This document shows, piece by piece, positions 16,735-25,193 of a stretch of 38,009 nucleotides of DNA. The position numbers and the translations under genes were made by a program. Below the pieces are notes generated by a model. It saw nothing but the letters and a program-made list of their open reading frames with translations. It ran no database searches and was not told the origin of the DNA. The stretch covers positions 1 to 38,009 of the forward strand of contig LRSK01000204.1 of NCBI GenBank assembly GCA_001563325.1, in the 5' to 3' direction. Source of the stretch: Candidatus Thorarchaeota archaeon SMTZ1-83. GTDB lineage: Archaea; Asgardarchaeota; Thorarchaeia; Thorarchaeales; Thorarchaeaceae. Positions within the stretch are counted from its first letter, which is position 1. The number at the start of each line of letters is the position of its first letter.

Positions 16735-17649
16735 TTGACAGAGCCTGAAGTCGAAGACAAACGAATAGACATCGCCGAAGCTGCGAAGAAGGTTAACAAT
16801 GGAGCCACTCTCGCTTGGGGGGGATTTGGATTCCAACGCGCCCCAATCGCTTTCTCACATGAATTGGTTCGTCAGGGAGTGAAGGACCTGACGATCACCA
16901 CCTGCGGCTCAGAAGTCGATATCGAGATTATGGCTGGGTCGGGAGTGGCATCTCGTTTCGAGATAGCGTTTGCCGCGATTGAGGCCCTAGGTCTCTCCTA
17001 TGTAATGCGCCGCAGAGTGGCCGACGGAGCTGTGCAAGTCGAGGATTATACAAACCTGGCAATGGCGATGCGTTTTCTTGGTGGGGCACTCAACGTGCCT
17101 TTCATGCCGCTCCGCAGCATGATGGGTACCGACATGGCCAGACTGTCCAGATATCGTGGTGACGACAAGCTGAAGGTGATAGACTGCCCATTCACGGGAG
17201 AGAAAATCTGTCTTGTTCCATCGCTGCAGCCTGACTTCAGCATAGTACACGTCCAGAGAGTGGACAAGAATGGCAACGCGCAGATTGATGGCATAGTCGG
17301 CGAAGACATCGAGCTCTCACGTTGCGGCAAGAAGCTCATCGTACTGGCGGAGGAACTCATTGACGAGGAAGAGGTTCGATTCAGGCCTGACCAGACAAAG
17401 ATACCTGCCATGTACGTCGACCATGTGGTTGTGCTACCATACATCGCACACCCTATGATGTGCCACGACTATTACGATTACGATTTAGAGCATCTAATGA
17501 TGTTTCACAAGATGACAAGCACTGAGGAGGGCTGGCGGGAATACCTGAACGACTACATCCTTGGAGTTGATGACCACCATGCCTACCTCAACTTGGTGGG
17601 CTGGGAACGATTGAACAGCCTACGAGCAACAAAACCATGGGGGTATTAG
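16735..17649 (+). CDS. Family I CoA-transferase, subunit A (glutaconate CoA-transferase-like)
   Basis: The alpha subunit of a heterodimeric CoA-transferase (304 residues), which moves CoA between carboxylic acids. The N-terminal WGGFGFQRAP is the family's Gly-rich CoA-site motif; ITTCGSEVDIE and FLGGALNVPFMPLRSMMGTD match the glutaconate CoA-transferase A (GctA) branch rather than acetoacetate transferases. The catalytic glutamate is on the B subunit. I chose the TTG at 16735, because GGGTGA at 16724-16729 is a well-spaced ribosome site for it; an in-frame GTG at 16726 lies within that site. The B subunit overlaps its end. The nearby methylmalonyl-CoA pathway suggests a succinyl-, propionyl- or related acyl-CoA substrate, but that is inference. 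Confidence 0.88.
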   Translation: MTEPEVEDKRIDIAEAAKKVNNGATLAWGGFGFQRAPIAFSHELVRQGVKDLTITTCGSEVDIEIMAGSGVASRFEIAFAAIEALGLSYVMRRRVADGAVQVEDYTNLAMAMRFLGGALNVPFMPLRSMMGTDMARLSRYRGDDKLKVIDCPFTGEKICLVPSLQPDFSIVHVQRVDKNGNAQIDGIVGEDIELSRCGKKLIVLAEELIDEEEVRFRPDQTKIPAMYVDHVVVLPYIAHPMMCHDYYDYDLEHLMMFHKMTSTEEGWREYLNDYILGVDDHHAYLNLVGWERLNSLRATKPWGY

Positions 17650-18422
17650 AAGTGATTGAGTACACAAAGATTGAATTCCTTGTTGCCTGCGCTTCTAGTC
17701 ACGTTAGGGACGGAGAGAACGTTTTCGGCGGAACTGGAATGCCTCTACTTGCGGCGCTACTCGCCAAAGAAACGCATGCGCCCAGAGCGAATCTTATCTC
17801 AGAGGCCGGTTTCATCGATGCCAGGCCTAGGAACGTACCTCTGTCAGTGGCTGACTCTAGATACTACTTCGGATGCTCGGCCGCCATTGGTCTGATTGAA
17901 ACTCTTGGCTTCATTTTACAGGGTGGCATGATCGATGTCGGCTTTCTCGGTGCCGCTCAAATAGACGAATATGGGAACTTGAACACGAGCTACATAGGTC
18001 CCTACGACAATCCCAAAGTGAAGCTTCCAGGGAGTGGAGGGGGGAATGACATAGCATCCTCTGCAAAGCGGCTAATTGTCATGATGACGCACGACAAACG
18101 CAAGTTCGTCAAGAAGCTGGATTATATGACGTCACCCGGCCACTTGGAAGGTCTAGGTTCTCGTGAGAAATGGTCAATGGTAGGTGGAGGCCCAGAGGTA
18201 GTGATCACGGACATTTGCCAAATGGACTTTGATATTGAAACTCGAAAGATCCGGCTGATGTCCATTCATCCCGGATATTCTGTGGACGATGTCCTTGACA
18301 ACGTCATGTTTGACCTGATTGTACCCGACAAGATCCCTACTACCAGAGAGCCTTCTAAAGACCAGATAGAAATCATGCACAAACTCGATCCAAATGGCAT
18401 ATACCTTGGCAAAGGCGGCTGA
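17637..18422 (+). CDS. Family I CoA-transferase, subunit B
   Basis: The beta subunit (261 residues) of the transferase. LISEAG with Glu56 matches the position of the catalytic glutamate (Glu54) of Acidaminococcus glutaconate CoA-transferase beta, which forms the glutamyl-CoA thioester. The later LPGSGGGNDIASSAKR is the conserved Gly-rich oxyanion segment of GctB-like subunits. The ATG at 17637 overlaps the end of subunit A by 13 bases, indicating translational coupling. A GTG at 17652, just after the stop of A and behind a G-rich run, is an alternative start that would drop five residues. The order A then B is standard, and the HAD gene follows 20 bases later. Confidence 0.9.
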   Translation: MGVLEVIEYTKIEFLVACASSHVRDGENVFGGTGMPLLAALLAKETHAPRANLISEAGFIDARPRNVPLSVADSRYYFGCSAAIGLIETLGFILQGGMIDVGFLGAAQIDEYGNLNTSYIGPYDNPKVKLPGSGGGNDIASSAKRLIVMMTHDKRKFVKKLDYMTSPGHLEGLGSREKWSMVGGGPEVVITDICQMDFDIETRKIRLMSIHPGYSVDDVLDNVMFDLIVPDKIPTTREPSKDQIEIMHKLDPNGIYLGKGG

Positions 18423-18442
18423 GCTACGGAGAATGATCTGTT

Positions 18443-19183
18443 GTGAATGGATTCAGTCTGCTGGACTATGATGCCATCATATTCGACTTGGATTCAACAC
18501 TTACAGATACGAACGCATACCCAATCAGAGCAAGTGAATGGCTTCTTGCCCAGTGCGTTCCAAATCCCACAGATTTGCTGAATCACTATATCATGGAATT
18601 GGTTCGAAACTACAGGGCTGAACTGAAACAGATCGTTCGCGGTGCACACTACAAGAGTCCCTTCGATGTTGTCAAGGACGCAACAAGGACCACTGCCGAA
18701 GCGCTGGAGTTACCAATCAGTGAGGACCTTCTGGAAAGAGGAACACAGTACTTCAAGCAGTTGCATCTTGAAATGTCAGATCTAATGCCTGGTGCCGAAC
18801 AGCTTCTATCTTCACTGAAGGCCAATGGAACAAGAATGGCTGTTGTGACGAACTCCTTTGAAGGCCACGTTGACATCATTCTAGAGGATCTCGGAGTCGC
18901 TCGATATATCGATGTGACAGTAGATGGAAGTGATGTGGAGGCCTACAAGCCCATGAAGCAGCCCTTTGAGTATTCTCTTGAGAAGCTAGATGCTTCTCCA
19001 AAGGAATCACTCATGATTGGAGATGAGTTCTACTCTGACATAGTTGGAGCTTCATCGGTGGGACTGAGAACCGTATGGGTGAATTGGAGGGAGCGGAACC
19101 TTGGCGAGTTGATGGCCAAGTACGAGGGAGTAGCTCCCGACGTAGTTGTCGACTCGCTTGAGGAACTCGTCAACTTTCTTTGA
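18443..19183 (+). CDS. HAD-superfamily phosphatase (phosphoglycolate phosphatase-like)
   Basis: A hydrolase of 246 residues with all four HAD motifs: IIFDLDSTLTDT (nucleophile Asp15, acid Asp17), VVTNS (motif II), the lysine in AYKPMKQP (motif III) and MIGDEFYSDIVGA (motif IV, Mg-binding acids). An alpha-helical cap lies between motifs I and II, as in subfamily IA enzymes such as phosphoglycolate phosphatase or haloacid dehalogenase. The true substrate cannot be told. The start is a GTG, with GGAG about 11 bases upstream. It is third in the run that begins with the CoA-transferase, and may be a house-cleaning phosphatase rather than a pathway enzyme. Confidence 0.85.
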   Translation: MNGFSLLDYDAIIFDLDSTLTDTNAYPIRASEWLLAQCVPNPTDLLNHYIMELVRNYRAELKQIVRGAHYKSPFDVVKDATRTTAEALELPISEDLLERGTQYFKQLHLEMSDLMPGAEQLLSSLKANGTRMAVVTNSFEGHVDIILEDLGVARYIDVTVDGSDVEAYKPMKQPFEYSLEKLDASPKESLMIGDEFYSDIVGASSVGLRTVWVNWRERNLGELMAKYEGVAPDVVVDSLEELVNFL

Positions 19184-19200
19184 CAACCAAACGCACAACA

Positions 19201-19208
19201 TCTATATT
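19201..19208 (+). promoter_or_regulatory. Possible TATA box before the 149-aa hypothetical gene
   Basis: The sequence tctatatt, just after the HAD stop codon, would start transcription near 19230, about 25 bases before the TTG proposed at 19257. It supports the shorter start for the next gene. Confidence 0.4.
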
Positions 19209-19256
19209 CTAGATAGAAGTGACTTCAGCACAGACCTGAAAGGAGTCACGATAGTC

Positions 19257-19703
19257 TTGACTAGGGATGAAGACGAAGGGCCGATGAGAGCCCGCGCAGA
19301 TCTCCTTGATATCATTCGACGCGACCCCGACATCACTGCCGTGGTTGTCAGCATAGTTGAAAGTGAGTTGAAGGACATCAAGAACAAGGATGTTGTAGCG
19401 CAGATATCAAATACTCTAAGCGAGGCAGCTACTCATTCTGGCATCGGTGCTGACATTCAAGAGAGCGTTCTCCATTGGCTGACCGAGAGCACACCTGATG
19501 TCCGCCAGATGATAATGGTCAAGACAATCGAAGACTTGCTGGAGACTCCCGATTGTCGTGATGCGACACTCAAGGCGCTCGCTAAGCTCTCTTCCAAAGA
19601 GAATGTGGATATGGTCTTTCAGTGGGTTGACAGTAACATACTGACTCTCAATCAAGCGGTCTATGTATTGATCTATCCCGACTCGTCAGAGGCACTCAGA
19701 TAA
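19257..19703 (+). CDS. Hypothetical helical protein inside the methylmalonyl-CoA cluster
   Basis: I do not recognise this protein. The reading frame is open from 19146, overlapping the HAD gene, but the segment before 19257 contains a candidate TATA box, and AAGGAG lies 11 bases before a TTG at 19257. I therefore prefer a product of about 148 residues. It is soluble, acidic and predicted all-helical, with evenly spaced Leu/Ile/Val (ADLLDIIRRDPDITAVV, then VLHWLTESTPDVRQMI, then ATLKALAKLSS), loosely like HEAT-type or Clp-N-like helical repeats. No metal-binding or catalytic motif is seen. It sits between the CoA-transferase/HAD group and the mutase operon. Confidence is moderate for the gene and low for its start. 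Confidence 0.6.
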   Translation: MTRDEDEGPMRARADLLDIIRRDPDITAVVVSIVESELKDIKNKDVVAQISNTLSEAATHSGIGADIQESVLHWLTESTPDVRQMIMVKTIEDLLETPDCRDATLKALAKLSSKENVDMVFQWVDSNILTLNQAVYVLIYPDSSEALR

Positions 19704-19752
19704 CCTCGAACCTCTGAAAGGGGAAGAAGGCACTAGTTCTTTCTCCGAAAAT

Positions 19753-19768
19753 CGAAAGCCTTTATATC
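19753..19768 (+). promoter_or_regulatory. BRE/TATA promoter of the methylmalonyl-CoA mutase operon
   Basis: A purine-rich BRE-like stretch (cgaaagcc, 19753-19760) runs straight into tttatatc (19761-19768), the best archaeal TATA box in the window. Transcription would start near 19790, leaving a leader of about 24 bases that includes the ribosome site gaggtggg at 19803-19810. Confidence 0.75.
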
Positions 19769-19813
19769 GTGAGAACAGGTTTGACGTTGTTCAACCAAGA
19801 AAGAGGTGGGCTT

Positions 19814-20215
19814 TTGGGTTCAGCAAAGAAGATCCGTGTTCTGTTGGCAAAGCCTGGGCTTGATGGCCATGACCGTGGCGTGAAAGTTGTAGCTCGGGCA
19901 CTTCGCGATGCAGGAATGGAGGTAATCTATACCGGACTTCGGCAGACTCCTGAGATGATAGTGAGAGCTGCAATCGACGAAGCAGTTTCGTGCATTGGAC
20001 TGAGCATCCTTAGCGGCGCCCACATGGCTCTGTTTCCAAAGGTGATGGAGCTTCTAAAGAAGGAGGGTGCCACAGACATCCTGGTTGTTGGGGGCGGAAT
20101 AATACCTGAGGATGACCTGCCCGAACTCAAAAAGGCTGGTATCGCGGAGATCTTTGGGCCTGGAACCTCTCTTGATGAGATTGTTGAGTACATCAAAGCA
20201 AATGTGAAGACATAA
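19814..20215 (+). CDS. Methylmalonyl-CoA mutase, cobalamin-binding (small) subunit
   Basis: The B12-binding subunit of a split methylmalonyl-CoA mutase (133 residues). [14 protein letters not shown] contains the DxHxxG cobalamin signature; His19 is the expected lower axial ligand of cobalt. LSGAH, then VVGGGIIP and FGPGT, complete the Rossmann-like B12 fold. I placed the start at a TTG at 19814 rather than at the upstream GTG (19769), because that GTG lies against the TATA box and before the inferred transcript start; the TTG has gaggtggg just upstream. The shorter form also begins, as family members do, a few residues before the first beta strand. It works with the catalytic subunit at 21211 and the MeaB chaperone between them. 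Confidence 0.92.
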   Translation: MGSAKKIRVLLAKPGLDGHDRGVKVVARALRDAGMEVIYTGLRQTPEMIVRAAIDEAVSCIGLSILSGAHMALFPKVMELLKKEGATDILVVGGGIIPEDDLPELKKAGIAEIFGPGTSLDEIVEYIKANVKT

Positions 20216-20237
20216 CCTTGGCACTGTGAGGACGGGC

Positions 20238-21200
20238 TTGTTGTCAGAATCCGAGTTGATTGATGGTGTTCTGAAGGGCAACAGACGTGCTCTGGCACGG
20301 CTTATCACGTTGATAGAGGATGAAGACCTCCTTGCATCGAAGGTTCTAGCGAAGCTGTACAAGCACACTGGGAAAGCCCACATCATTGGAATCACTGGTC
20401 CGCCCGGTTCAGGCAAGAGTACGATTGTGACAAAGCTCATCCCTGAACTTAGGAAGAAGCAGAAGACTATCGGAATAGTATGTGTTGATCCATCTAGCCC
20501 ATTCTCAGGAGGCGCTCTTCTGGGTGACAGGATACGCATGCAGGAGCATACTCTTGATGAAGCTGTGTACGTGCGAAGCATGGGTACACGTGGTCATCTG
20601 GGCGGTTTAGCCAGGAGCACCTCTGACGCCGTACGCGCGATTGATGCTTTCGGGAAGGACGTCATCATTGTGGAAACCGTTGGTGCCGGACAGGCCGAAG
20701 TTGAGATCATAGAAATCGCTCAGACAGTCATTGTCACCGATGTGCCTGGAAGTGGAGATGATATTCAGGCTATCAAAGCTGGGATCATGGAAATCGCAGA
20801 CATCTTCGTCGTGAACAAAAGCGATCTACCAGGTGCCGACAACAAGGTGATGGAGATCAATGCTATGCTTGAGCTGGACTCTAGGCAGCGAGATTGGACT
20901 CCGCCTGTGATTCTTACAGATGCTCGGTCGGGTGATGGTATTCCGGAGCTGGTGGAGAAGATTGAACAGCATATCGAGTTTCTCAAGAAGAGCGGCCTGT
21001 TGAATCAGAAGGACCTCAAGCGAAGCCGTGACGAACTTGAGGACCTCATGAGGGACAAACTGACTCGGAAACTACTCGAGAAGCTACGTGATGAACCCGA
21101 GTACGATAACGCAATAGCGAAGATTGCCAAGAGGAATGAAGACCCGTACACAGTAGCCGAGAGGCTAATCGCAGAGTTCTTGGTCAAGTACAGAGAGTAG
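20238..21200 (+). CDS. meaB: MeaB/ArgK-type GTPase, chaperone of methylmalonyl-CoA mutase
   Basis: A G3E-family P-loop GTPase (about 320 residues) that loads and protects adenosylcobalamin in the mutase. Motifs in order: Walker [10 protein letters not shown] (near 54-62), [18 protein letters not shown] (switch region with Mg-binding residues), [13 protein letters not shown] (Walker B/switch) and NKSD (guanine specificity). The length and the C-terminal dimerisation helices are normal for MeaB/MMAA. It was once named LAO/AO transport kinase, which is misleading. An upstream GTG at 20226 is possible, but GTGAGG lies best for TTG 20238 or 20241, which match the usual family N-terminus. It sits between the two mutase subunits, a strong functional link. 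Confidence 0.93.
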   Translation: MLSESELIDGVLKGNRRALARLITLIEDEDLLASKVLAKLYKHTGKAHIIGITGPPGSGKSTIVTKLIPELRKKQKTIGIVCVDPSSPFSGGALLGDRIRMQEHTLDEAVYVRSMGTRGHLGGLARSTSDAVRAIDAFGKDVIIVETVGAGQAEVEIIEIAQTVIVTDVPGSGDDIQAIKAGIMEIADIFVVNKSDLPGADNKVMEINAMLELDSRQRDWTPPVILTDARSGDGIPELVEKIEQHIEFLKKSGLLNQKDLKRSRDELEDLMRDKLTRKLLEKLRDEPEYDNAIAKIAKRNEDPYTVAERLIAEFLVKYRE

Positions 21201-21210
21201 GTGTTCTACC

Positions 21211-22881
21211 ATGGGTGAGAAGGAAACACTTCCCCATGCGCTTAAGCGGTGGAGGGATGTCATTGTTAAGAAAGTCATAGGTCGGTTCCCCGAGAGGAAG
21301 GAGGAGTTCGAAACCGTTTCAGGGATTCCTGTGAAGCGACTCTATACTCCCGCAGACATGGAGCCCATCGACTATATGAAGGACATTGGTTTCCCGGGAG
21401 AGTTTCCGTTTACTCGAGGAGTCCAACCGACAATGTACAGGGGCCGCTTCTGGACGATGCGGCAATACAGCGGCTTTGCTACGGCCAAGGAAACCAACGA
21501 ACGATACCGCTTTCTCCTAGAGCAAGGCCAGACCGGTTTGTCTGTGGCTTTCGACTTGCCCACGCAAATCGGCTACGACTCTGACCACGAGTTGGCCAAG
21601 GGCGAAGTAGGGAAGGTCGGAGTTGCCATCGATTCGTTGGCCGACATGGAGATCCTCTTCGATGGGATCCCATTGGACAAGGTCAGCACGTCGATGACCA
21701 TCAATTCCTCGGCCGCGGTGTTGTTGGCAATGTATATCGCGGTGGCTGAGAAGCAGGGTGTTTCAATGGATAAGTTGCGAGGCACTATCCAGAATGACAT
21801 CTTGAAGGAATATGCAGCGAGGGGGACCTACATCTTTCCTCCAGGCCCTTCAATGCGTCTGATTACTGACACCTTCAAGTTCTGCTCCGAGAACATGCCG
21901 CTCTTCAATAGTATAAGCATCTCAGGCTATCACATTCGGGAGGCAGGGTCTACGGCTGTCCAGGAAGTTGCTTTCACCCTGGCAGATGGAATAGCCTATG
22001 TTGAAGCAGCAATCAAAGCAGGTCTCGACGTTGATTCCTTCGCCTCTCGACTCTCATTCTTCTTCGGGTCTGCGAGCGAGTTCTTCGAGGAGATTGCCAA
22101 ATTCAGAGCGGCAAGAAGGCTCTGGGCCAAAATCATGAAAGAACGTTTTGGTGCAAGGGATGACAATTCCTCTCGGATGAGATTCCACACTCAAACCGCG
22201 GGTTATACACTCACAGCACAGCAACCAGACAACAACGTTGTTCGTGTGACCCTGCAAGCCCTTCAAGCCGTTCTAGGTGGGACCCAGTCCCTACATACAA
22301 ACTCTCGAGATGAAGCTCTGTCACTTCCAACTGAGGAATCAGTTCAGATCGCACTGCGAACCCAGCAGATAATTGCGCATGAAACCGCCGTTGGTGACAC
22401 AGTCGACCCGATGGCTGGTTCTTACTTCGTGGAAGTATTGACCGCGGAGATTGAGAATAGGGCTATGGAGTATATCAAGAAGATAGATGAGATGGGTGGA
22501 GCTCCGGCAGCGATTGAGCGAGGATACATCCAGAGCGAGATTCACAACAGCGCCTACGACTACCAACGGAGAGTCGACAGCGGCGAGAGGATCGTTGTAG
22601 GAGTCAACGAGTTCACTGTAGATGAAGAGCAGCGGTTCGACTACCTCAGAGTGAATCCTCAGGCTGAATCGGAACAGGTTGCGCGACTGAAGGACATCAG
22701 GAGCAAACGTGATACATTCAAGGTTGAAGCTTCTCTTGATGCACTGCGCGAAGGGGCGAAAGGGGACGCGAACCTAGTTCCCATCATTCTGGACGCCGTC
22801 AAGGTATATGCCACTCTGGGCGAGATTTGCGGTGTCCTTCGCGATGTTTTCGGTGAATACAAGGCAGCAGATATCTTGTAG
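21211..22881 (+). CDS. Methylmalonyl-CoA mutase, catalytic (large) subunit
   Basis: The TIM-barrel subunit (556 residues) that isomerises (R)-methylmalonyl-CoA and succinyl-CoA by a radical path. The conserved [19 protein letters not shown] includes Tyr86, matching the substrate-contacting Tyr of characterised mutases, and [18 protein letters not shown] follows. [17 protein letters not shown] and [19 protein letters not shown] are further mutase signatures. It lacks the C-terminal B12 domain, which is the separate protein at 19814. This split form is common in archaea. Other acyl-CoA mutases (isobutyryl-, ethylmalonyl-) share much of this sequence, but the epimerase next door favours methylmalonyl-CoA. 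The start is an ATG with AGGTG 7 bases upstream. Confidence 0.94.
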   Translation: MGEKETLPHALKRWRDVIVKKVIGRFPERKEEFETVSGIPVKRLYTPADMEPIDYMKDIGFPGEFPFTRGVQPTMYRGRFWTMRQYSGFATAKETNERYRFLLEQGQTGLSVAFDLPTQIGYDSDHELAKGEVGKVGVAIDSLADMEILFDGIPLDKVSTSMTINSSAAVLLAMYIAVAEKQGVSMDKLRGTIQNDILKEYAARGTYIFPPGPSMRLITDTFKFCSENMPLFNSISISGYHIREAGSTAVQEVAFTLADGIAYVEAAIKAGLDVDSFASRLSFFFGSASEFFEEIAKFRAARRLWAKIMKERFGARDDNSSRMRFHTQTAGYTLTAQQPDNNVVRVTLQALQAVLGGTQSLHTNSRDEALSLPTEESVQIALRTQQIIAHETAVGDTVDPMAGSYFVEVLTAEIENRAMEYIKKIDEMGGAPAAIERGYIQSEIHNSAYDYQRRVDSGERIVVGVNEFTVDEEQRFDYLRVNPQAESEQVARLKDIRSKRDTFKVEASLDALREGAKGDANLVPIILDAVKVYATLGEICGVLRDVFGEYKAADIL

Positions 22882-22892
22882 GTGATTGAGAG

Positions 22893-23300
22893 ATGATGGT
22901 TGAGAAGATTGAACATATCGGGATTGCAGTAGAGAGCATTGAGGAGCTGATCCCCTACTACCGAGATGGTCTCGGACTAGAATACGGAGGTGAGGAGGTT
23001 GTCGAGGGACAGAAGGTGCGAGTGGCATTCTTTGGAATTGGTGAGAGTAGCATCGAACTTCTAGAACCTACCTCCGATGATAGTCCTATTGCCAAGTTCT
23101 TGGCCAAACGTGGACCAGGTATTCATCATATAGCTATCAGGGTTGACGACATCGAACAGGCTCTCAAACAGCATGAGGCCAAAGGCGCGCAACTAATCGA
23201 TAAGGAACCTAGACTTGGCGCACACAATATGAGAATCGCATTTGTGCATCCTAAGTCTACGGGCGGTGTGCTGGTTGAGCTATGTCAGACGTCTTTGTAG
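22893..23300 (+). CDS. mce: Methylmalonyl-CoA epimerase
   Basis: A vicinal-oxygen-chelate (glyoxalase fold) protein of 135 residues that interconverts the (S) and (R) forms of methylmalonyl-CoA. Metal ligands are visible in IEHIGIAV (first His), in GIHHIAIRVDD (second His), and in a C-terminal VLVELCQ (Glu). SSIELLEP supplies the acid that ends the first beta-alpha-beta-beta-beta unit. The length is normal. The ATG at 22893 is preceded by AGGTGA at good spacing, 11 bases after the mutase stop, so this is the last gene of the operon. It converges on the threonine aldolase gene with only 9 bases between the stops. Confidence 0.93.
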   Translation: MMVEKIEHIGIAVESIEELIPYYRDGLGLEYGGEEVVEGQKVRVAFFGIGESSIELLEPTSDDSPIAKFLAKRGPGIHHIAIRVDDIEQALKQHEAKGAQLIDKEPRLGAHNMRIAFVHPKSTGGVLVELCQTSL

Positions 23301-23309
23301 GACGAGGGA

Positions 23310-24356
23310 TTACTTGCTCAGGATGTCTTCCACTTCATTGGAAAAACGGATGATGTCTTCTTTGCTTACCATTCTGTGCACGACTAGCCGCGTACGGGTT
23401 CCGAAGTGAGGATCTCCATAAATCAGTATGTTCCGCTTCTTCAGTTCTGCTGCGAGTTGCATAGAGTTGATCTTCGTGTTGTCCAGTCGTATGAAAAGAA
23501 TGTTGGTTTCTGGTTCCTCAACAACCAAATCCGTGATCTTTGAGAGCTCGCCATATAGCAACAGAGTGTTCTCATGATCTTCTCTAAGTCTATCCACCAT
23601 GCTTTCAAGAGCCACGATACCCGGAGCTGCTATCAGACCTGCTTGACGCATTCCTCCCCCCAGTTTCTTTCTGACCCTATGAGCCTTGTAGACGAACTCT
23701 TCAGTGCCAGCAACTATCGATCCCACTGGAGCTGAGAGACCCTTGCTCAAGCAGACCATTACGCTATCTGACTTTTCTACTAGCCTTTTGGCTGGAATGT
23801 CGAGTGCAACCGCAGCGTTGAACAATCGTGCTCCATCGCAATGCACTGCCAGACCATTCTCGTGAGCAACATCGGCAAGGGCATCGAACTGCTCAGGTCT
23901 AATGATTGCACCACCAGAGGCATTGTGTGTATTCTCTTGAATGACCAATGTGGTCTTTGCGTAGTGCGGATCGTCAATACTGATTGCATGCCTAAGAGTT
24001 TCAGGTGTGATATACCCTCTATCGCCTGGTACAGGCTTGGGGTAGAGCCCTCCAAGCGATGCCATTGCACCTGCTTCGTGAACGTAGGAGTGAGACCGTT
24101 CCTCGACGACAACTTCCTCGCCGGGCTTTGCTTGAGCAAGCAACGATACGACGTTGCCCTGTGTTCCCGAGGTAACGAGCAGTGCTGACTCTTTGCCCAG
24201 AATTCCGGCCGCCTTGTCTTGCAGTTCATGGACCACGGCGTCTTCGCCGATGACATCATCGCCGAAGCGGTCTTCCTTGTGTGCTTTCACTATTGCCTCA
24301 ATCATCTGGTCAGTGGGTTTCGTTACCGTATCACTGCGGAGGTCGATGGTCTTCAT
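23310..24356 (-). CDS. ltaE: Low-specificity L-threonine / allo-threonine aldolase
   Basis: A PLP enzyme of 348 residues that cleaves threonine or allo-threonine to glycine and acetaldehyde. The start MKTIDLRSDTVTKPT is the typical beginning of the family; the open frame continues 29 codons upstream with unrelated sequence, so I start at the ATG at 24356. Lys205 in VCLSKGLSAPVG is the PLP Schiff-base lysine, and HCDGARLFN (Asp174, Arg177) contacts the cofactor ring and the substrate. SGTQGN holds the phosphate. The SRAP gene lies 53 bases upstream on the same strand, possibly co-transcribed. It supplies glycine or uses threonine, with no obvious link to the SRAP protein. Confidence 0.92.
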   Translation of the reverse strand: MKTIDLRSDTVTKPTDQMIEAIVKAHKEDRFGDDVIGEDAVVHELQDKAAGILGKESALLVTSGTQGNVVSLLAQAKPGEEVVVEERSHSYVHEAGAMASLGGLYPKPVPGDRGYITPETLRHAISIDDPHYAKTTLVIQENTHNASGGAIIRPEQFDALADVAHENGLAVHCDGARLFNAAVALDIPAKRLVEKSDSVMVCLSKGLSAPVGSIVAGTEEFVYKAHRVRKKLGGGMRQAGLIAAPGIVALESMVDRLREDHENTLLLYGELSKITDLVVEEPETNILFIRLDNTKINSMQLAAELKKRNILIYGDPHFGTRTRLVVHRMVSKEDIIRFSNEVEDILSK

Positions 24357-24409
24357 GATGACTGTTGGTAAGAATACTCGGCGTTTTACCCTTCCGGTGG
24401 AAGGCTTAG

Positions 24410-25087
24410 CTATAGAGAGGCACTCTCCACAGGCACTGTACACATGGGGCCGGTATTCGAAGTCGAGTTCACGTAGGTCGAGATCTCATAAGCCTCCATA
24501 TGTTCTGACGCGTATGGATTCAGCAGTCTCTTGAGGTTCTCCACATCTTCGTTCTCTGGATCTAGCCACATCGATTCGTCCTTACGTTGCAGTACCACAG
24601 GCATCCGATTATGAATCGGCTCCAACAACTCATTAGGGGAAGTCGTCAGAATCGCGCAGCTCATGAGAGTATTCCCTGAGGGTGACTTCCAGTGATTGTA
24701 GATTCCCGCAAAGGCAAAGGGTTGTCTGGACTCGAGTCTGATGTGCATCGGTTTCTTGACTTTTCCTATTTTTCGCCACTCGTAAAACCCGGTCGCTGGA
24801 ATAAGGCATCTCTTCTTCATGAATGAGTGTTTGAATGCCTTGCTCTCTGCAACGGTTTCAGAGCGTGCATTGATCATCCTGTTCCCAATGTTCTTGTCCT
24901 TTGCCCAGAAAGGAATGAATCCCCAGTGCATCCCAACGAGTTGAACTTCTGGGTCTGCAAGAATGGCTGCAATCTGCTGGGTCGGGGCGATGTTGTATCG
25001 GGGGACTATCTCGAAGTCGAACTTCTTTACACCGAATCTCTCTTCTACAGCCTTCTTGTGTGAGAGGAAGTTGAATCTGCCGCACAC
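24410..25087 (-). CDS. SRAP-domain protein (HMCES/YedK family)
   Basis: A protein of 225 residues that in E. coli and human cells forms a covalent thiazolidine link with abasic sites in single-stranded DNA. The family requires cysteine at position 2 after removal of Met1. The only start that gives this is a GTG at 25087 (MCGRFNF), although the frame stays open well upstream. Other hallmarks: RYNIAPTQ (active-site Asn), INARSETV, RCLIPATGFYEW (catalytic Glu region) and EPIHNRMPVVL (conserved His). All key residues are present, so the protein is probably active. It is divergent from the DUF72 gene, with a 106-base shared upstream region. Confidence 0.93.
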   Translation of the reverse strand: MCGRFNFLSHKKAVEERFGVKKFDFEIVPRYNIAPTQQIAAILADPEVQLVGMHWGFIPFWAKDKNIGNRMINARSETVAESKAFKHSFMKKRCLIPATGFYEWRKIGKVKKPMHIRLESRQPFAFAGIYNHWKSPSGNTLMSCAILTTSPNELLEPIHNRMPVVLQRKDESMWLDPENEDVENLKRLLNPYASEHMEAYEISTYVNSTSNTGPMCTVPVESASL

Positions 25088-25193
25088 CGCAAGTCTTGTG
25101 GCAACTACTCTGCGCAGGTAAAAGGTTTGAGTTTTGGTGGTGCTTTTCAATGAACTGAAGATAGTCATTTGTATGGCCATATTGGAGAGCAAG

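Noticed and set aside
20054..20581. 175-codon minus-strand ORF over mutase small subunit and meaB
   Set aside because: Spans two certain genes on the other strand; composition typical of an antisense shadow.
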